Below are positions 10,609-20,096 of a stretch of 64,000 bases of DNA, piece after piece. The notes beneath the pieces were generated by a model that worked only from the letters and a program-made list of their open reading frames with translations, did no database searches and was not told where the DNA came from. Both the position numbers and the translations under genes were made by a program. Source of the stretch: Nitrospira sp. (GTDB taxonomy: Bacteria; Nitrospirota; Nitrospiria; Nitrospirales; Nitrospiraceae); the NCBI GenBank assembly GCA_022842445.1, contig JALHPO010000005.1:124001-188000 (forward strand), given 5' to 3'. Position 1 is the first letter of the stretch; the number at the start of each line of letters is the position of its first letter.

Positions 10609-11529
10609 ATGTCATCATTGCATATATCCCCTAACACCAAGGCCGGCTGGACATCGCGAGCCTCCTTCCTGCCACTGCTGGGATGCCTTCTTGTAGGACA
10701 AAGCTTCCTCGCTGCCTGTGCAGGCACCCCCGAAGACTTAAGAAGCGGTGTGAAAAAAGTGGTCAGCGGCGTAGACGAGCAGATCTTCCTCGAAGACAAC
10801 ATTGAGAAGCAGCTCTTCCACCCCAATGTGATCATGAAACGTGGAGAGGCATTTTTTGAGAAAGAGGAATACAACGAAGCCTTGACTGAATACAACCGGT
10901 TCCTGGATCTCTTCCGGAACCATGTGCTCGCTCCCTATGCCGCATTTAAGGTCGGAGAGGTTCAGCTCAAACTGGCGAAAAGCATTGATCGGGACCCTGA
11001 GCCCATTCAGAAGGCCATCACTGCATTTGAACGTGTCCGGAAAGACTATCCTGGAAGCCGCTACGATGCCCAAGCACTGCAGAAACTTGAAGACTGCCAT
11101 AACTGGCTGGCGCAAATGCATCTATTCGTAGGCCAGTTCTACTACCGACGCGGCTCGTACCTGGCTGCCGCGCACCGATTCGAACATATCATCAAGACCT
11201 ATCCCGATCGGCTCGTTGCTCCCGATGCCTTATATTTTCTAGCCATGAGCTATCATGAATTGGGCGCCGACGATTGGTCGCGGGAGAGCCTGGTCCTACT
11301 CGCGAACAAATACCCGAATAGCACGGCAGTCAATGACGGAAACAGCCTGCTCGCAAAACTAGGCGGAGCAAAACCAGGTCCCCAGCTTGCGCATAAATCA
11401 GACCCATCCCCCATCGCCGATATTGGAGTGGCTGCTGCCGGATCTCCAGTGTCAAACCTGTTCTCAATTCCTACTCCCAGTGGGCTGGGTCAGGCCTTTA
11501 CCGCCTGCCGCCTCGGCGCCTGGTGCTAG
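10609..11529 (+). CDS. bamD: BamD-like outer-membrane assembly lipoprotein
   Basis: This is a predicted outer-membrane lipoprotein of the BAM complex, which inserts beta-barrel proteins. The 306-aa product starts with a signal sequence ending in lipobox LAAC, with the lipidated Cys at residue 37. TPR-like helices follow, for example the EKEEYNEALTEYNRFLDLF and YRRGSYLAAAHRFEHII pairs, covering about residues 80-250 in the BamD/YfiO pattern. The C-terminal 50 residues are Pro/Gly/Ala-rich and probably disordered; E. coli BamD is shorter (about 245 aa). No strong ribosome-binding site marks the ATG at 10609, so the true start could differ slightly. It is divergent from fabH. Confidence 0.88.
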   Translation: MSSLHISPNTKAGWTSRASFLPLLGCLLVGQSFLAACAGTPEDLRSGVKKVVSGVDEQIFLEDNIEKQLFHPNVIMKRGEAFFEKEEYNEALTEYNRFLDLFRNHVLAPYAAFKVGEVQLKLAKSIDRDPEPIQKAITAFERVRKDYPGSRYDAQALQKLEDCHNWLAQMHLFVGQFYYRRGSYLAAAHRFEHIIKTYPDRLVAPDALYFLAMSYHELGADDWSRESLVLLANKYPNSTAVNDGNSLLAKLGGAKPGPQLAHKSDPSPIADIGVAAAGSPVSNLFSIPTPSGLGQAFTACRLGAWC

Positions 11530-11550
11530 TCGCGTTCCTCGTTGAGGATT

Positions 11551-11654
11551 AAGAGCGTATAGCTGATAGCGTATGGCACGCAATCGGATCAGGTATTCCC
11601 CCGCCTCGATTCGCGCTTCAGTCTCGTGCCATAGGCTATACGCCATAAGCTCTT
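11551..11654. repeat. Palindromic intergenic repeat between bamD and ccdA
   Basis: An imperfect inverted repeat with arms of about 30 bases (11551-11580 and 11625-11654) lies between two convergent genes. It is built from GTATAGC/GCTATAC-type words. The word style recalls repeats near 24271 and 9431, so it may be a REP-like element and may also act as a bidirectional terminator. Confidence 0.6.
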
Positions 11655-11719
11655 TCGATCGGCGCGCGGTTGACGGGATCACAAATATGCGGGGGAACGG
11701 GGAAGACGCGAAGAGCGGT

Positions 11720-12466
11720 CTACTGACCTAAATACCAGCCGATACCGTACCGCTCCAGAAAGCTCGTGACCATCGTGAGAGAATTGGCATAGATCATTAC
11801 GCCGACGACGACCAGCAACACTCCGCTCACAGTTGAAACACCCCAGAGGTAGGCTCGGGCCTGTTTGAAGTAAGCCAGGAATCGATCCACACCCAACGCC
11901 GTCAGAAAAAGCGGCAGACCCAGCCCTAGCGAATAGGACGTCAAGAGCACCACCCCGCTCACGAGGGAATCTGTCGTGCTGGCATACAAGAGAATCGATC
12001 CCAATACCGGCCCCACGCATGGGGTCCAGCCTGCTGCAAACGCCACGCCGATCAGGAACGATCCTAAATACCCGGCCGGCCGGCTGCGGAATTGAAAGCG
12101 ATGCTCCATTTTTAAGAAACTTAGATTCAGGATGCCGAGCAAATAGAGCCCGAATACCACGATCAAGACCCCGCCGAAGCGGCGAATGTGGTCCTGATAC
12201 GTAATAAGAACTTGCCCCAAGAGACTGGCCGATGCGCCAAACGCAATGAACACCGACGAGAACCCGGCGATGAACAACAACGAGTTCAGCACGATCGCCT
12301 TCTTGAATTTCACCCGTTCCGATGCATCCGTCAGCTGTTCGACCGAGAGTCCCGTGATGTACGAAATGTAGGACGGCACCAGCGGCAGCACACATGGGGA
12401 AACGAACGACAGTAAGCCGGCTGAAAACGCGGCAATCAGTGAAATTTGAGGGATCGATTGCGTCAT
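11720..12466 (-). CDS. ccdA: Cytochrome c biogenesis protein CcdA
   Basis: This integral membrane protein passes electrons from cytoplasmic thioredoxin to extracytoplasmic thiol oxidoreductases, for cytochrome c maturation or general disulfide reduction. The 248-aa protein has six hydrophobic segments and the two redox cysteines, in SFVSPCVLPLVPSY near residue 25 and AGWTPCVGPVLG near residue 150. It begins 2 bp after the stop of the TlpA-type gene, so the two are almost certainly co-transcribed and partners. It is a short CcdA form, without the extra thioredoxin and N-terminal domains of DsbD. Confidence 0.94.
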   Translation of the reverse strand: MTQSIPQISLIAAFSAGLLSFVSPCVLPLVPSYISYITGLSVEQLTDASERVKFKKAIVLNSLLFIAGFSSVFIAFGASASLLGQVLITYQDHIRRFGGVLIVVFGLYLLGILNLSFLKMEHRFQFRSRPAGYLGSFLIGVAFAAGWTPCVGPVLGSILLYASTTDSLVSGVVLLTSYSLGLGLPLFLTALGVDRFLAYFKQARAYLWGVSTVSGVLLVVVGVMIYANSLTMVTSFLERYGIGWYLGQ

Positions 12467-12468
12467 GC

Positions 12469-13038
12469 TTACGACTTCATGAGTAGCTGGATCAACTCGC
12501 GGGCTTCAGGCGAGTCCCAGTCGCGGGCACCAAAAATCTTTTTCCGGATGACACCCTGGCGATCGACCATGAAGGTGAGAGGAAGCGATCGCGCGCCATA
12601 GATGATACCCACTCGATATTCCTCGTCATGGAGAATGGGAAACGTAAACCCCATCTCCCGCTGAAACGGACGAGTCACCAGGGCGCCTTGGGCGTCCGTG
12701 GAGACCGCCAAAATCTCGAACTCCCTGCGGGAAAGAGTCCGATACAGTTGCTCCATCGCCGGCATCTCAACCCGGCAGGGTCCACACCACGTAGCCCAGA
12801 AATTCAGCAGGACGACTTTGCCTCGGAATTGAGACAGGCTCATCATATTGCCGGCAAGATCGCGCAACTGAAAGTTCGGCGCCTCGTCGCCGACCTTCAC
12901 CATCGCAAGATTCCGTTCAACAGCTTGCGCCTGCGTGAATCTCGACTCTGCGTCGGCCGAACTTGATAGACATACACCGAGCGCGGGCTGAGCAGCTAGC
13001 AGTCCGATGCACATCCATATGGACGAAAAACATTTCAT
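12469..13038 (-). CDS. TlpA/ResA-family thiol-disulfide oxidoreductase
   Basis: This is an exported thioredoxin-fold reductase, probably the electron acceptor of the CcdA encoded 2 bp downstream. From the ATG at 13038 it is 189 aa: an N-terminal signal peptide (residues 1 to about 21, ending ALG), then an AhpC/TSA-Redoxin type domain with active site FWATWCGPCR. The cis-proline region is SLPLTFMVD. A longer in-frame start exists 30 bases upstream, but it would put polar residues before the signal helix. The pair suits delivery of reductant to apocytochrome c thiols, consistent with a respiratory chain rich in c-type haems. Confidence 0.9.
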   Translation of the reverse strand: MKCFSSIWMCIGLLAAQPALGVCLSSSADAESRFTQAQAVERNLAMVKVGDEAPNFQLRDLAGNMMSLSQFRGKVVLLNFWATWCGPCRVEMPAMEQLYRTLSRREFEILAVSTDAQGALVTRPFQREMGFTFPILHDEEYRVGIIYGARSLPLTFMVDRQGVIRKKIFGARDWDSPEARELIQLLMKS

Positions 13039-13285
13039 AAACGGGCCCCAGTACGATGGCGGACGCAATTCCCTTGAAATCTTGTCATCTTACAAACGCC
13101 CCAAAAGAAGTGTCAAGGCAGCGCGTGTGCGCCCTCGCTGCCCCTCACCCCTTTAGTAGTGATGGACAAATCCATGCGCCTCCTCTAGAATCCAACGAGC
13201 TCCAACGTCAGTCTGTCGCTCGGACCTCGTCAATATCTACACGAACCACCGGCGGCGTTCGATAACCGCAACCTTGAGGGATCGC

Positions 13286-14434
13286 ATGAGAAATAACTAC
13301 TTGTTCACTTCGGAATCAGTCACGGAAGGGCACCCTGACAAGATCGCCGACCAGATTTCAGATGGGATTCTTGACGCCATCATCGCGAAGGACAAATACT
13401 CGCGCGTCGCCTGCGAAACCATCTTGACCACCGGCATCGCCTTCGTCGCCGGTGAAATTTCCACCAAAGCCTACGTGGAGATTCCCGACATCATCCGCGA
13501 CGTCATCAAGGACGTGGGGTACACCGATGCCTCGTGGGGCTTCGACTATCATACCTGCTCCGTCTTGACCGCCATCCATCAGCAATCCGGCGACATCGCT
13601 ATGGGCGTCGATTCCGGAGGAGCCGGCGATCAAGGATTGATGTTCGGCTACGCTACGAATGAAACCGACGAGTTGATGCCGATGCCGATCGTCTTGGCCC
13701 ATCGATTGACCAAGCGTCTGGCGGAAGTACGTAAAAAGGGCATCCTCCCCTGGGTACGCCCGGACGGCAAATCCCAAGTGACCGTCGAATACAAGAACGG
13801 CAAGCCGGTGCGCATCGACACGATCGTGGTCTCGACTCAGCACAGCCCTGACGTCACGAATAAGCAAATCGAGCGCGACATTATGGAGAAAGTCATCAAG
13901 CCCATGATGCCGAAGCGCCTCTACGACCCCACGAGCGTCAAGCACCACATCAATCCGACCGGCCGCTTTGTCGTCGGCGGACCGATGGGCGATACCGGCC
14001 TAACCGGCAGAAAAATCATCGTGGACACCTATGGTGGACACGGCAGCCACGGCGGCGGCGCGTTCTCCGGCAAGGATCCGACGAAAGTCGATCGCTCCGC
14101 CTCCTACATGGCCCGCTATATTGCGAAGAACCTCGTCGCTGCGGGCTTGGCCGACAAATGCGAAGTACAGCTGGCCTATGCGATCGGTATCGCCGACCCC
14201 GTATCCGTACTCGTCGACACCAAGAACACGGAGAAGGTCTCCGTCGAGAGTCTCGACAAGCTCGTGCGCAAACATTTCCCAATGACGCCGCGCGGCATCA
14301 TTGATCACCTGAAGCTCCGCCGGCCGATCTTCCGCAAGACCGCATCATACGGGCACTTCGGGCGCAACGAACCGGAGTTCACGTGGGAAAAGACCGACAA
14401 AGCCAAGGCCTTGCGCAAAGACGCGGGCCTGTAA
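13286..14434 (+). CDS. metK: S-adenosylmethionine synthetase
   Basis: This enzyme makes S-adenosylmethionine from methionine and ATP in the cytoplasm. The 382-aa protein contains [15 protein letters not shown] at the N-terminus (ATP and Mg binding), [12 protein letters not shown], and the phosphate-binding [16 protein letters not shown]. The ATG at 13286 is preceded by GAGGG at 13276-13280 and gives the usual [12 protein letters not shown] start. A TTG 12 bases earlier would overlap that ribosome-binding site. ahcY follows 122 bp downstream, so the two form a methylation-cycle unit. I saw no recognisable SAM or SAH riboswitch in the 247-bp leader region shared with tlpA. Confidence 0.97.
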   Translation: MRNNYLFTSESVTEGHPDKIADQISDGILDAIIAKDKYSRVACETILTTGIAFVAGEISTKAYVEIPDIIRDVIKDVGYTDASWGFDYHTCSVLTAIHQQSGDIAMGVDSGGAGDQGLMFGYATNETDELMPMPIVLAHRLTKRLAEVRKKGILPWVRPDGKSQVTVEYKNGKPVRIDTIVVSTQHSPDVTNKQIERDIMEKVIKPMMPKRLYDPTSVKHHINPTGRFVVGGPMGDTGLTGRKIIVDTYGGHGSHGGGAFSGKDPTKVDRSASYMARYIAKNLVAAGLADKCEVQLAYAIGIADPVSVLVDTKNTEKVSVESLDKLVRKHFPMTPRGIIDHLKLRRPIFRKTASYGHFGRNEPEFTWEKTDKAKALRKDAGL

Positions 14435-14472
14435 CAACAGCAGGCTGATGCCAAGGTGAAGGTGCAGTAACT

Positions 14473-15813
<1,341 letters not shown>

Positions 15814-15945
15814 AGAGCATGGCGCGGCCCGGGTACTCTCCGTGCTCCTCACCGCGCATGCAAGACCAATCTGATTTCCAAATAGTGGGCGATGCTCGGC
15901 GAATGCGCGCAGTCAAGAGCACCCGCACCGCACCTACCAGGGGAA

Positions 15946-15985
15946 AAAGAAGAAGGCCGCCTCAGGTGAGGCGGCCTTCTTCTTT
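15946..15985. terminator. Bidirectional rho-independent terminator
   Basis: A perfect 19-bp stem (15946-15964 with 15967-15985) includes the core AAGGCCGCCTCA/TGAGGCGGCCTT and has T-rich flanks on both strands. It sits between ahcY on the plus strand and the convergent gene at 16045 on the minus strand, so it can stop transcription from both sides. Confidence 0.9.
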
Positions 15986-16044
15986 GTGGCACATACTACT
16001 CCGAGAGCTACAACGTGCTCGCCCAACTTTGACTTTATTCCAGA

Positions 16045-16842
16045 CTAATCCTGGCCAGCCTGTTTCTGCTGCTGGTTCACCTCAAGAACCGGCCGCGGTT
16101 CCTTCACTTCCTTGTCGAATTGTGCCGCATCAATTTCACGATACCCATACTTCTCGGCGCCCTGGACAGGCGTAGAAGATCCTGCCAATTCACCTGTGAT
16201 AATGCTCTTTGTCAATTGCGCCCGATCGTCATCGACAAAAATAGTAGCGGTTTTGTACTCCAAGGGAACGAGGGCAAACAGATTCTTTTCGCCGCTGGGC
16301 AAAAACCTGTCGATGGCCACCAGCAGTTTCTCCAAGTCCGAGCGATTCACCCGTTTGGAGCCCAGCACGATAATGTCGCTGCTCTTCGCCTGGGAATCTA
16401 CACTCACACCCGTTTCGCTGATATGTTCTACATCCCCGGCAGGAAACTCTTGCGCAGGATTGGCGTTGAGGAAATCCTGAATCCGCTGCCTGATGTCGGG
16501 AAGCGTCTTCAATCGATCACGCTGCCACATGGAGATCAGCAAGTCGCCTGAACTGATATTTCGAAAGTGCTCATCGGACCTGAGGAGCAGCTTGCGTACC
16601 TTATTCTGCTGCCACTTTCCGCGATCCCGCTCTTCAAGATACAGATGCCCACGGACAACCCGCCGATACGAACCGTCACCGCGAAGCTCTAGATAATGTG
16701 AGAACGGCCCCCCATTATGCTTCAAGTACATCGTACGGTCTCGGGAAACACGCACATCCCCTTCCGCGCCGGCCACGGATCCCGCGAGTAGAAAGAAAAT
16801 ACTACTGAGTATGGGGAGCATATATTTCAATGAATGGATCAC
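16045..16842 (-). CDS. Secreted protein of unknown function
   Basis: I do not recognise this family. The 265-aa product begins with a clear signal peptide (hydrophobic LPILSSIFFLLAGSVAGA, cleavage after AGA), so it is exported. The mature part has an N-terminal stretch with beta-prone lines such as MYLKHNGGPFSHYLEL and an acidic, glutamine-rich tail ending EVNQQQKQAGQD. GTG at 16842 is the chosen start, with GAAGG 8 bases upstream. A GTG 9 bases earlier and an ATG at 16821 are alternatives. It has only the two Met/Trp-containing patches and no cysteine motif or lipobox. It shares the terminator at 15946-15985. Confidence 0.75.
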   Translation of the reverse strand: MIHSLKYMLPILSSIFFLLAGSVAGAEGDVRVSRDRTMYLKHNGGPFSHYLELRGDGSYRRVVRGHLYLEERDRGKWQQNKVRKLLLRSDEHFRNISSGDLLISMWQRDRLKTLPDIRQRIQDFLNANPAQEFPAGDVEHISETGVSVDSQAKSSDIIVLGSKRVNRSDLEKLLVAIDRFLPSGEKNLFALVPLEYKTATIFVDDDRAQLTKSIITGELAGSSTPVQGAEKYGYREIDAAQFDKEVKEPRPVLEVNQQQKQAGQD

Positions 16843-16915
16843 GACAACCACCTTCTTTCTTCCTCACGCATTGGCATGAGGCCCCGCTCAAGGCCTCCAC
16901 TCCCAACGGCCATGG

Positions 16916-17029
16916 TTATTTCCTCACATTGCGATGGACCGGTTCTTTCTCCGACTCATAGAAACACTCCACAACCCAATGGAGCAGGACAACTCCCCCC
17001 AATAAAGCCCCTGCCAGGATAATGTGCAT
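16916..17029 (-). CDS. Small single-pass membrane protein (37 aa)
   Basis: A short ORF encodes one hydrophobic helix, MHIILAGALLGGVVLLHWVV, followed by a charged tail CFYESEKEPVHRNVRK. A GAGGAG ribosome-binding site lies 3 bases before the ATG at 17029, close but acceptable. It is too small for standard ORF calls and lies about 75 bp upstream, on the same strand, of the secreted protein gene at 16045, so the two might share a transcript. The function is unknown. The hydrophobic helix with a polar C-terminal tail argues for a real membrane peptide, but one homologue comparison would be needed to be sure. Confidence 0.45.
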   Translation of the reverse strand: MHIILAGALLGGVVLLHWVVECFYESEKEPVHRNVRK

Positions 17030-17481
17030 CGTCTCCTCATTATCGTGAGACTCCACGGAAATCGTCGCCTGATTGCCAGGGCTTTATCCACAGCGCCAGT
17101 GCGATCGCGTTGCTTACGATCCCGTGCGGTGAACCTGAGAAGGCTTTGGGCGTCCATGTCCAAAGGCATCCTATCGACTATTCAGCAAACTCATAGTGGC
17201 ACCGCCACTTATGGTTGCCTCCGACTGATCGATCCACCCCAAATGTAACTCAACATGGCGATTGAGCAAAAAACTTTCGTTTTTCTCTCCTGCCGGAAGA
17301 AATGGCAATGTTGGACATTCTGAATGGGCACACGAGGCTGGATCGGGGATCAGGGACGCTGCCGTTGGCAGGGGCTACTTATTTCTGGCTTGGCATTCAA
17401 TCATGATGAATTTTTCACCATGAAGCCAACGCGCAATGGCTGCAGGAGGGACTTGGGGGCAGCTGTTTTTGTACGACCCAC

Positions 17482-17505
17482 AACGCCCTTAGTAAGCAGG
17501 GCGTT
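17482..17505. terminator. Hairpin in the gene-free stretch before the glutaredoxin
   Basis: A perfect 8-bp inverted repeat, AACGCCCT (17482-17489) with AGGGCGTT (17498-17505), lies about 110 bp downstream of the grx stop on the minus strand. The plus strand has a T-run at 17466-17470 upstream of it, which reads as a terminal A/T stretch for minus-strand transcription. The rest of 17030-17612 holds no gene or repeat that I can support. Confidence 0.45.
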
Positions 17506-17612
17506 CCTGCCGGTCTCACTGCGCCCATCGAGCGAGCACCGCCCTTAATTGTAGATGGTTATTGTTCCCGCGTGTGCGCTCGGGGAGCAAGAGACGAGCA
17601 GGGATGCCCTGC

Positions 17613-17936
17613 CTACTTCCCGAATGCTTTTTTCAACAGCGGCTCGATCTCGCCCTTGGCGGCCATCGGATCGAGCACATCGGTGTCCCCGTAGAACGTG
17701 CCATCGATGAACACTTTCGGGAGCGTCGGCCAATTCGTCATCTTCGTCAGGGCTTCCCGCTTCACCGGTTGCGAGAGTACGTCGATCAGTTCATACGGGT
17801 ACCCGTATTTGTCGAAAAACTGCATCGTCTCTCTGGTGAACCCGCACATCGGCATGCTCTTGGTCCCTTTGCCGTAGATCAGAATCTTGTGCGCCTGTAC
17901 TTCCTTTTGAATTTCTTCTTCGATCGGTTCTGCCAT
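17613..17936 (-). CDS. grxD: Monothiol glutaredoxin, Grx4 family
   Basis: This class binds and transfers 2Fe-2S clusters, and with BolA proteins forms cluster-bridged heterodimers. The 107-aa protein has the single active-site cysteine at residue 31 in MPMCGFTRET. The family signature is CGFS; here the Ser is Thr. Other conserved parts are KGTKSMPMCGF, the NWPTLPKVFIDG cis-proline loop and the GDTDVL segment that substitutes for GGxD. A BolA-type gene lies 52 bp upstream on the same strand. The likely role is iron-sulfur trafficking or iron sensing. Confidence 0.92.
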   Translation of the reverse strand: MAEPIEEEIQKEVQAHKILIYGKGTKSMPMCGFTRETMQFFDKYGYPYELIDVLSQPVKREALTKMTNWPTLPKVFIDGTFYGDTDVLDPMAAKGEIEPLLKKAFGK

Positions 17937-17988
17937 TGTCCGGCCTCCTTCAATAGACGTAATCGTATCGACTCAGAGCCCTACGCGC

Positions 17989-18228
17989 TTAGCTCTCGTC
18001 CTGGGTCTTCGCCGTCAATTCCAGGGCATGAATACGCCCATCCTTCATCGGCGCATCCAGTGCTTGATAAATCATGCGATGCCGGTCGAGAAGATTTTTC
18101 CCGGCAAACGCCGCTGAGACAACACTCACCTTGAGGTGATTCATCGTCCCTGTACGATCCGTCACCGTCACCACGGCATCCGGCATGCTCTTGCGGACAT
18201 AGTCGGTCAATACGTCTGGTGTAATCAC
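17989..18228 (-). CDS. BolA-family protein
   Basis: This is a 79-aa cytoplasmic protein of the BolA/IbaG class, which partners monothiol glutaredoxins in iron-sulfur cluster handling. The fold core is visible: VVTVTDRTGTMNHLKVSVVSAAF, then KNLLDRHRMIYQAL with the conserved His that ligates the shared cluster, and an IHALELTAKT strand at the end. It is upstream of grxD on the same strand with a 52-bp gap, which matches the usual BolA-Grx pairing. Stress-morphogene activity like E. coli BolA is possible but not shown by sequence. Confidence 0.9.
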   Translation of the reverse strand: MITPDVLTDYVRKSMPDAVVTVTDRTGTMNHLKVSVVSAAFAGKNLLDRHRMIYQALDAPMKDGRIHALELTAKTQDES

Positions 18229-18308
18229 GCTGCCTCCCTGCTCTTTCCGGTAAATACCCTAGCTGAAATGGCCCCAGAAAGGCAATGTGCCCATGGATGC
18301 TGGGACTT

Positions 18309-18333
18309 GGTGGTGTTTCACCACCTGGTGGTG
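18309..18333. promoter_or_regulatory. Mutually exclusive inverted repeats upstream of the receiver/kinase cassette
   Basis: GGTGGTG (18309-18315), CACCACC (18319-18325) and a second GGTGGTG-type arm (18327-18333) follow one another, so the middle arm can pair with either neighbour. They lie about 170 bp upstream of the receiver gene at 18502. A perfect 12-bp palindrome, TATGCCGGCATA, follows at 18413-18424. These may be operator sites or leader-RNA alternatives; the function is inference. Confidence 0.4.
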
Positions 18334-18412
18334 CCTTTGAGCCAGCGATTTGAAACCGTGTCACATGCGGGACGGTCAACCTATTGAAATCCGGTCAAGT
18401 GAGATCCTGTCA

Positions 18413-18424
18413 TATGCCGGCATA
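18413..18424. promoter_or_regulatory. Perfect 12-bp palindrome TATGCCGGCATA
   Basis: A 12-base perfect palindrome sits 78 bp upstream of the receiver gene start, a usual place for a transcription-factor operator. No known factor can be assigned. A lone occurrence in the leader could also be chance. Confidence 0.35.
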
Positions 18425-18501
18425 GGCCTTGCGGTTCTGTCCCATCAGAAGATGCCACATCACATGACCATCGCCCAACTACCCTTTACCAGGAGGTCGC
18501 C

Positions 18502-18936
18502 ATGGACGAGTTCAAATCGGGGTTTTTTGTCGGGGGTGAAAGTTGCAACGGCCGGGTACTAATCGTCGATGACGAACCGGATATCCGCAAGGTCGTCCGC
18601 ATGACGCTCCACAAGGCCGGATACGAGGTCCTGGAAGCGGAGAACGGCGCCAAGGCGATCGACACGATCAACACCGGCGAAAACCGTCTCTTACTGGATG
18701 TCATCATCTGCGACATCCGCATGCCCAAGGTCAACGGCATCGAAGCGATCGCCTACTTCCGCCACAACTATCCGCGCGTGCCGCTGATCGTCCTGACAGG
18801 ATTCCCCGACACCGACATGGCCACCTCTCTGCTGCGGCAAGGCGTCGTCGATTACCTGGTGAAACCGGTCGAAGGCGACAAGCTCAAAGCCTCCGTTGCG
18901 CGCGCGATGGAGCAACGTGAACTGGCGCATCTGTGA
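18502..18936 (+). CDS. Single-domain response regulator (CheY-like)
   Basis: This is a 144-aa receiver with no output domain. It has the acidic pair in IVDDEPDIRK, phospho-acceptor D71 in VIICDIRMPKVNG, the conserved Thr in VLTGFP and the switch lysine K121 in YLVKPVEG. A short N-terminal extension of about 17 residues precedes it. AGGAGG lies 6 bases before the ATG. Its stop overlaps the next kinase gene by one base (TGATG), so translation is coupled. It probably acts as a phosphate relay or target for the two kinases downstream, by protein contact rather than DNA binding. Confidence 0.93.
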   Translation: MDEFKSGFFVGGESCNGRVLIVDDEPDIRKVVRMTLHKAGYEVLEAENGAKAIDTINTGENRLLLDVIICDIRMPKVNGIEAIAYFRHNYPRVPLIVLTGFPDTDMATSLLRQGVVDYLVKPVEGDKLKASVARAMEQRELAHL

Positions 18937-20096
18937 TGATCTCCGACCTTCCCACATCGGACGGGGCGCGTGTGCCATCCGCCGCTCCGTCCGATACAGC
19001 CGGTCACCGGTCCGACCAGGACGGGCAAGAAGGGATGGCATCCGTGATCCCCACCCCCGCCACAAGGGTCGCGATTATCGGCGCGGGCCGCGGCGGGACT
19101 GCACTGCTTGATCTGCTCCACCAGCTGCGCACGATTGAAATGGTCGGCATTACCGACCGGAATCCAGACGCGCCGGGGCTTCAACGGGCTCGCGAGCTCC
19201 ACGTGCCGACCTACGAGCGACTCGCCGATCTGATCAGCAACCATAGGGTCAATCTCGTGATGGACCTCACCGGCGATCCGGGCATGGATCGGATACTTCG
19301 CGAGCAAACGAGCGGAGAGACCGACATCCTCAGCGGGCCCGCGTCACGACTCCTGTGGGACCTGGTGCGGCATGAGTCTGCGCTGCAAGCCGAACTGCTC
19401 CATTCGGAGAAACTCGCCGGCATCGGTTCCTTCGCCGCCGGCATCGCCCATGATATGAACAATCCGCTTCAGCTCATTCTGGGGCTTGCCGAAAACCTGC
19501 TGGACGAGTGCGACATTGAGACGGTGCATGAACAAGCTCGCGACATTGTCGACGCCGTGAAACGTACGACCGCCATTTGCCGGGACCTCACCTCCTATTC
19601 TCGCCGCGCCTCTTCGCAGCAGAACAGCCTGATCGCCATCAACGGCAAACTCGACGAGGCTCTCAAGATCGCCCGTTACGCCGTTGCGCTTCAAGATATC
19701 GACATCCGCAAATCCTACCAACCTGACATCGCGGTGAAAGGCAATCCGGATGAACTCCTGCATGTCTTCGTCAATCTCATCACCAACGCCGTCCAGGCAA
19801 TGGACCACGGTGGCACCTTGACTCTGGAAACCACTGAGGTACAGGGCGCGACCCGAGTTCGCGTTTCGGACACAGGGTGCGGCATCTCCGCGGACCTAAT
19901 CGATAGGATCTTCGAGCCGTTTTTCACAACGAAACCCCCGGGAAAAGGCACGGGGCTTGGGCTGTATAACATTAAGAACGTGATCCACCACATGCACGGC
20001 ACGATCGAGGTCGAGAGCCATATCGGTCGAGGCTCGACCTTTACCATTACCTTTCCCCGGGAAGCACCTACGGAAGACAGGAGTCGCCCCTCATGA
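18936..20096 (+). CDS. Soluble histidine kinase with N-terminal Rossmann-like domain
   Basis: This 386-aa kinase has no membrane helix. Residues 44-135 look like a nucleotide-binding Rossmann fold: TRVAIIGAGRGGTALLDLL is a textbook GxGxxG motif, followed by a beta strand ending in MVGITDRNPDAPG and a second in NLVMDLTGDPG. The kinase core follows: H-box IAHDMNNPLQLILG with His172, N-box ITNAVQAMDHGG, G1 DTGCGISADL and G2 GKGTGLGLYN. The N-terminal fold resembles homoserine-dehydrogenase/DapB-type NAD(P) domains, so a redox cofactor may be the signal. That is inference. It starts one base before the receiver's stop and overlaps the next gene by ATGA. Confidence 0.88.
   Translation: MISDLPTSDGARVPSAAPSDTAGHRSDQDGQEGMASVIPTPATRVAIIGAGRGGTALLDLLHQLRTIEMVGITDRNPDAPGLQRARELHVPTYERLADLISNHRVNLVMDLTGDPGMDRILREQTSGETDILSGPASRLLWDLVRHESALQAELLHSEKLAGIGSFAAGIAHDMNNPLQLILGLAENLLDECDIETVHEQARDIVDAVKRTTAICRDLTSYSRRASSQQNSLIAINGKLDEALKIARYAVALQDIDIRKSYQPDIAVKGNPDELLHVFVNLITNAVQAMDHGGTLTLETTEVQGATRVRVSDTGCGISADLIDRIFEPFFTTKPPGKGTGLGLYNIKNVIHHMHGTIEVESHIGRGSTFTITFPREAPTEDRSRPS

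Noticed and set aside
13039..13285. Possible SAM or SAH riboswitch ahead of metK
   Set aside because: No conserved riboswitch core or helix layout could be seen; a covariance search would be decisive.
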